Part shown: piece by piece, positions 50,610 to 52,422 of the stretch
Layout of the letters: each line of letters starts with the position of its first letter
Position numbering within the stretch: the stretch's first letter is position 1
From: Aquimonas voraii
Lineage (GTDB): Bacteria > Pseudomonadota > Gammaproteobacteria > Xanthomonadales > Xanthomonadaceae
Assembly: GCF_900101825.1 (NCBI RefSeq)
Contig: NZ_FNAG01000017.1
Coordinates: 1 to 52,422, forward strand
Reading direction: 5' to 3'
DNA: 52,422 nucleotides
The notes under the pieces: generated by a model
Told to the model about the DNA's origin: nothing
Seen by the model: only the letters and a program-made list of their open reading frames with translations
Database searches by the model: none
Translations under genes and position numbers: made by a program

Positions 50610-50612
50610 TCG

Positions 50613-51241
50613 GAGCCGCACCGTTTCGAAGGCGTGCCGGTACTCCAGGCGTTGTCTGATCTCGTCGACTTCGTCCGGCGCGACTTCGTTCGGTGTGATC
50701 GCCGATTGGACCCACTCGCGGTAAAGGCGATGGCTTGCCATGTCTTCGGCATGCAGCGCCAGGGACCGCGGGTGCGGGCTGACCCGCGGGTCGATCGCGC
50801 CCTGCGCGTTTGCGGCGTCGCTCGACCCGGCGTGCTCGCCGGCTTGGCTGACCCTGCGCGCACGGACCGGATTGACTTCGATCGAACAGTAACAGCGCAG
50901 CAGGTGATCGTCGGAGTGCACCGCGCAGGCCTTGAAGCGGCCATCCCAAAGAGTGCCGGTGCGGCGCTAGCGATCGTTGATGCAGCAGACGCAGCGACGC
51001 CCCCGCGAAACCTCATGGCGCTGACGCAACCGATCGCCGCGGGTGTCAGCAGCAGATACACGCGGTCGGTCATCAACAAGTAGGCGTGTACGACGCAGCC
51101 GTGTCAGGGTGCAGCCTCGCGCCGTTCGCCGAGGTCGCGCTTGCGGTCGATGGGCGCGAAGAAGCAGGGGCAGCGATCGTTGCCGCGCTGCACGAGGTGC
51201 TGCGGTACGCCGTGCAGGTCGATGCGTGGCTGTCTTGGCAT
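50613..51241 (-). pseudogene. REP-associated tyrosine transposase (Y1 family), decayed
   Basis: Read leftward from ATG 51241 the start is family-like: MPRQPRIDLHGVPQHLVQRG and NDRCPCFFAPID. The frame is lost near 51115, picked up in another as VVHAYLLMTDRVYLLLTP, lost again and resumed as RTGTLWDGRFKACAVHSDDH and CYCSIEVNPVRARRV. At least three frameshifts are needed. The HUH motif expected as NHVHLL reads DRVYLL, so both catalytic histidines are gone. The IS30 element sits at its 3' end; the sequence across the insertion has no recognisable continuation. Clearly nonfunctional. Confidence 0.85.
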
Positions 51242-51401
51242 GGCGTCGGGCGACTTGACCCAATGCCCATGCTTGACGTCGATGCGCGCGTGCGGGATCA
51301 CGCTTTGGATGGAACTGGGGCAGGAGAATCTGCGCCTTGAGCATCATTCCCGCCACGGCAATCGCCACAAGGAAGCGTGGCATTTCCTGCGCGCGGCCTG
51401 C

Positions 51402-51426
51402 AAAGTGGACTCCGACCCCTGTTCTC
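51402..51426 (-). promoter_or_regulatory. Conserved flank upstream of the decayed REP-associated transposase
   Basis: On the minus strand this reads as GGGGTCGGAGTCCACTTT after GAGAACA. A related word, GGGGTCAGGTTCACTT, stands at 51985-52007 ahead of the second transposase gene. Its recurrence before two independent copies suggests an element boundary or promoter-like part of the transposase locus. Confidence 0.5.
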
Positions 51427-51481
51427 GTCGCTGATCGGCCAAGGCCGCTATCATCCGGACAGCACCCCTGCGAGGTCTGCC

Positions 51482-51706
51482 ATGAACGCCGTGATCAAAG
51501 ACCTGCCCCCCGATGACCTACGGCAAGAGCTGCACGGTCTGGCCGAGCGCTTGCCTGAAGGGGCGACCTGGGCGGACGTGCTGGAGTACGCCCGGTTCCG
51601 CGCGGCGGTAGATGCCGGCATTGCGGCCGCAGATCGCGGTGAATTTGCGAGCGATCAGGATGTCCACCAGGAGTTCGCCAAGTGGGGCATCGATATTGAA
51701 AGTTAG
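51482..51706 (+). CDS. Antitoxin of a ParE-type module
   Basis: The 74-residue protein precedes and overlaps a ParE-like toxin gene by 11 bases. LPEGATWADVLEYARFRAAVDAGIAAADRGEFASDQDVHQEFAKW matches, in smaller pieces, the small antitoxins paired with RelE/ParE toxins (pattern ATWADVLEY, then AGIAAADRGE, then DVHQEF). GAGG six bases before the ATG at 51482, and a TATCAT at 51449-51454 as a possible -10 element. It should bind and silence the toxin and repress the operon. Confidence 0.82.
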   Translation: MNAVIKDLPPDDLRQELHGLAERLPEGATWADVLEYARFRAAVDAGIAAADRGEFASDQDVHQEFAKWGIDIES

Positions 51707-51980
51707 GTGGACCCGGCTCGCGCTGGCGGACTTCGCGAGCGCGCAGAGGTACATCGCAGCAGAGAATCCGCAGGCGGCCACTGACATCGCGCGGCGCATC
51801 CGGGTCAGCGTGCTCAAGCTGGTGCAGTTTCCCTACATTGGTCGACCGGGTGACGATCTGAAGTCACGGGAATGGCGCGTGCAGCGAACGCCCTATCTGC
51901 TGGTGTACCGGCTGAGCGGCGACATGATCGAGATCATTCGGGTCTGGCACGAGAAGCGCGATCCGCAGCTGATGCGGTAG
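51696..51980 (+). CDS. RelE/ParE-family toxin
   Basis: The 94-residue toxin reads MKVRWTRLALADFASAQRYI, then ENPQAATDIARRIRVSVLKL, FPYIGRPGDDL, REWRVQRTPYLLVYRL and IIRVWHEKRDPQLM, the ParE fold order. ParE proteins poison DNA gyrase. It most likely starts at TTG 51696 inside the antitoxin gene, giving an 11-base overlap; ATG codons further upstream in this frame fall within the antitoxin. Such overlap keeps toxin dependent on antitoxin translation. It lies between two REP-associated transposase loci. Confidence 0.85.
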   Translation: MKVRWTRLALADFASAQRYIAAENPQAATDIARRIRVSVLKLVQFPYIGRPGDDLKSREWRVQRTPYLLVYRLSGDMIEIIRVWHEKRDPQLMR

Positions 51981-51984
51981 CGGG

Positions 51985-52007
51985 GAAACGGGGTCAGGTT
52001 CACTTCC
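51985..52007 (+). promoter_or_regulatory. Conserved flank upstream of the second REP-associated transposase
   Basis: GAAACGGGGTCAGGTTCACTT lies 84-106 bases ahead of the transposase start and resembles, in the matching orientation, the flank at 51402-51426 ahead of the decayed copy. Confidence 0.5.
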
Positions 52008-52090
52008 GATAGCCCCGCGCGCCGAGTTCCTACAGCATCGCCAGCGTTGTGCCCACGTAGGGTGGCCACCGCTGCAGCGATGCTGTGCAC

Positions 52091-52422
52091 ATGGCCCACC
52101 AACCTCGACTCGACCTGCCAGGCATTCCGCAGCACATCGTGCAGCGTGGCAACAATCGCCTTCCCTGCTTCCTCGATGACATGGATCGCGCCTGCTATCG
52201 CCAACTGTTGCGGGAGGCGCTGCTCGCCACGGGCTGCAAGCTGCACGCCTATGTACTGATGGACAACCACGTCCACCTGTTGGCAACGCCGCCCGAAGTG
52301 GGTGCCACAGGTTGCCTGATGCAACAGCTCGGCCGGCGCTATGTCGGGCAGTTCAACGCGCGCCACGCGCGCACCGGAACGCTCTGGGAAGGTCGGTACA
52401 AGGCCTGCCTGGTCGATAGCGA
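52091..52422 (+). CDS. REP-associated tyrosine transposase (Y1 family), cut by window end
   Basis: From ATG 52091 at least 110 codons are open to the last base. The start MAHQPRLDLPGIPQHIVQRG and then LHAYVLMDNHVHLLATPPE carry an intact HUH motif (HVH) of the Y1/HUH single-strand transposases, followed by LGRRYVGQFNARHARTGTLW and EGRYKACLV. The catalytic Tyr would lie past the edge. Such proteins cut and join DNA at REP hairpins, and a REP of the matching GTAG type is at 47195-47216. Likely intact, but the rest of the gene is not visible. Confidence 0.9.
   Translation, partial: MAHQPRLDLPGIPQHIVQRGNNRLPCFLDDMDRACYRQLLREALLATGCKLHAYVLMDNHVHLLATPPEVGATGCLMQQLGRRYVGQFNARHARTGTLWEGRYKACLVDS

Overview
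The window is about 52 kb of high-GC chromosomal DNA. It looks like a gammaproteobacterium of the order Lysobacterales (Xanthomonadales). The reasons are the gene content (DUF1631 protein, S9B dipeptidyl peptidase, coniferyl-aldehyde dehydrogenase, sigma factor/kinase pairs, REP-associated tyrosine transposases) and the dispersed intergenic hairpin repeats, one of which forms the left edge. No rRNA, tRNA, CRISPR array or phage genes were recognised. Genus cannot be settled from the sequence alone.

Layout. Bases 1-385 are a chain of hairpins plus a hexanucleotide repeat. 386-13572 holds a small surface protein, dipeptidyl peptidase IV, a DUF1631-PilZ pair, a CHASE/GGDEF/EAL protein, prolidase PepQ and the NtrB-NtrC two-component system. 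13573-14782 is a less typical patch with a 29-bp copy of an IS30-type terminal repeat and an unrecognised secreted protein. 15017-25956 has cardiolipin synthase, a PEBP-fold protein, a gamma-carbonic anhydrase, an aldehyde dehydrogenase, an ECF sigma factor followed by a frame-broken membrane anti-sigma-like gene coupled to a DNA-alkylation glycosylase, an orphan Ser/Thr kinase and oligopeptidase A. 26248-38316 has a TPR protein, RsuA, a damaged HicA/HicB pair, a Tat-exported dehydratase-like protein, an HPF-like protein, NhaR-type regulator, DsbC, a DUF922 protein, an AbgT transporter, RsmC, a DUF2237 protein, a VKOR-thioredoxin fusion and a degenerate GGDEF protein. 38341-46989 has PyrC, a MASE1-GGDEF-EAL protein, two exported proteins and a translationally coupled sigma factor/kinase pair. 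46990-52422 is accessory DNA: tandem REP/palindrome units, a delta-60-repeat exported protein, an IS30 element with a 3-bp target duplication, a ruined REP-associated transposase, a ParE-type toxin-antitoxin module and a second REP-associated transposase cut by the window end.

Themes. Peptide use is prominent (DPP IV, PepQ, PrlC, AbgT). Four proteins belong to c-di-GMP signalling. Two Ser/Thr kinases of the same architecture and two ECF sigma factors suggest envelope- or stress-coupled regulation. DsbC and the VKOR-thioredoxin fusion indicate an active disulfide pathway in the periplasm. The most unusual points are the sigma/anti-sigma-like/glycosylase arrangement with a frame break, the in-frame HicA-HicB joining caused by loss of the HicA 3' end, the isolated IS30 terminal repeat 36 kb from the complete element, mutually exclusive hairpins ahead of the second sigma factor, and a recurrent C-terminal DGFE motif on exported proteins.
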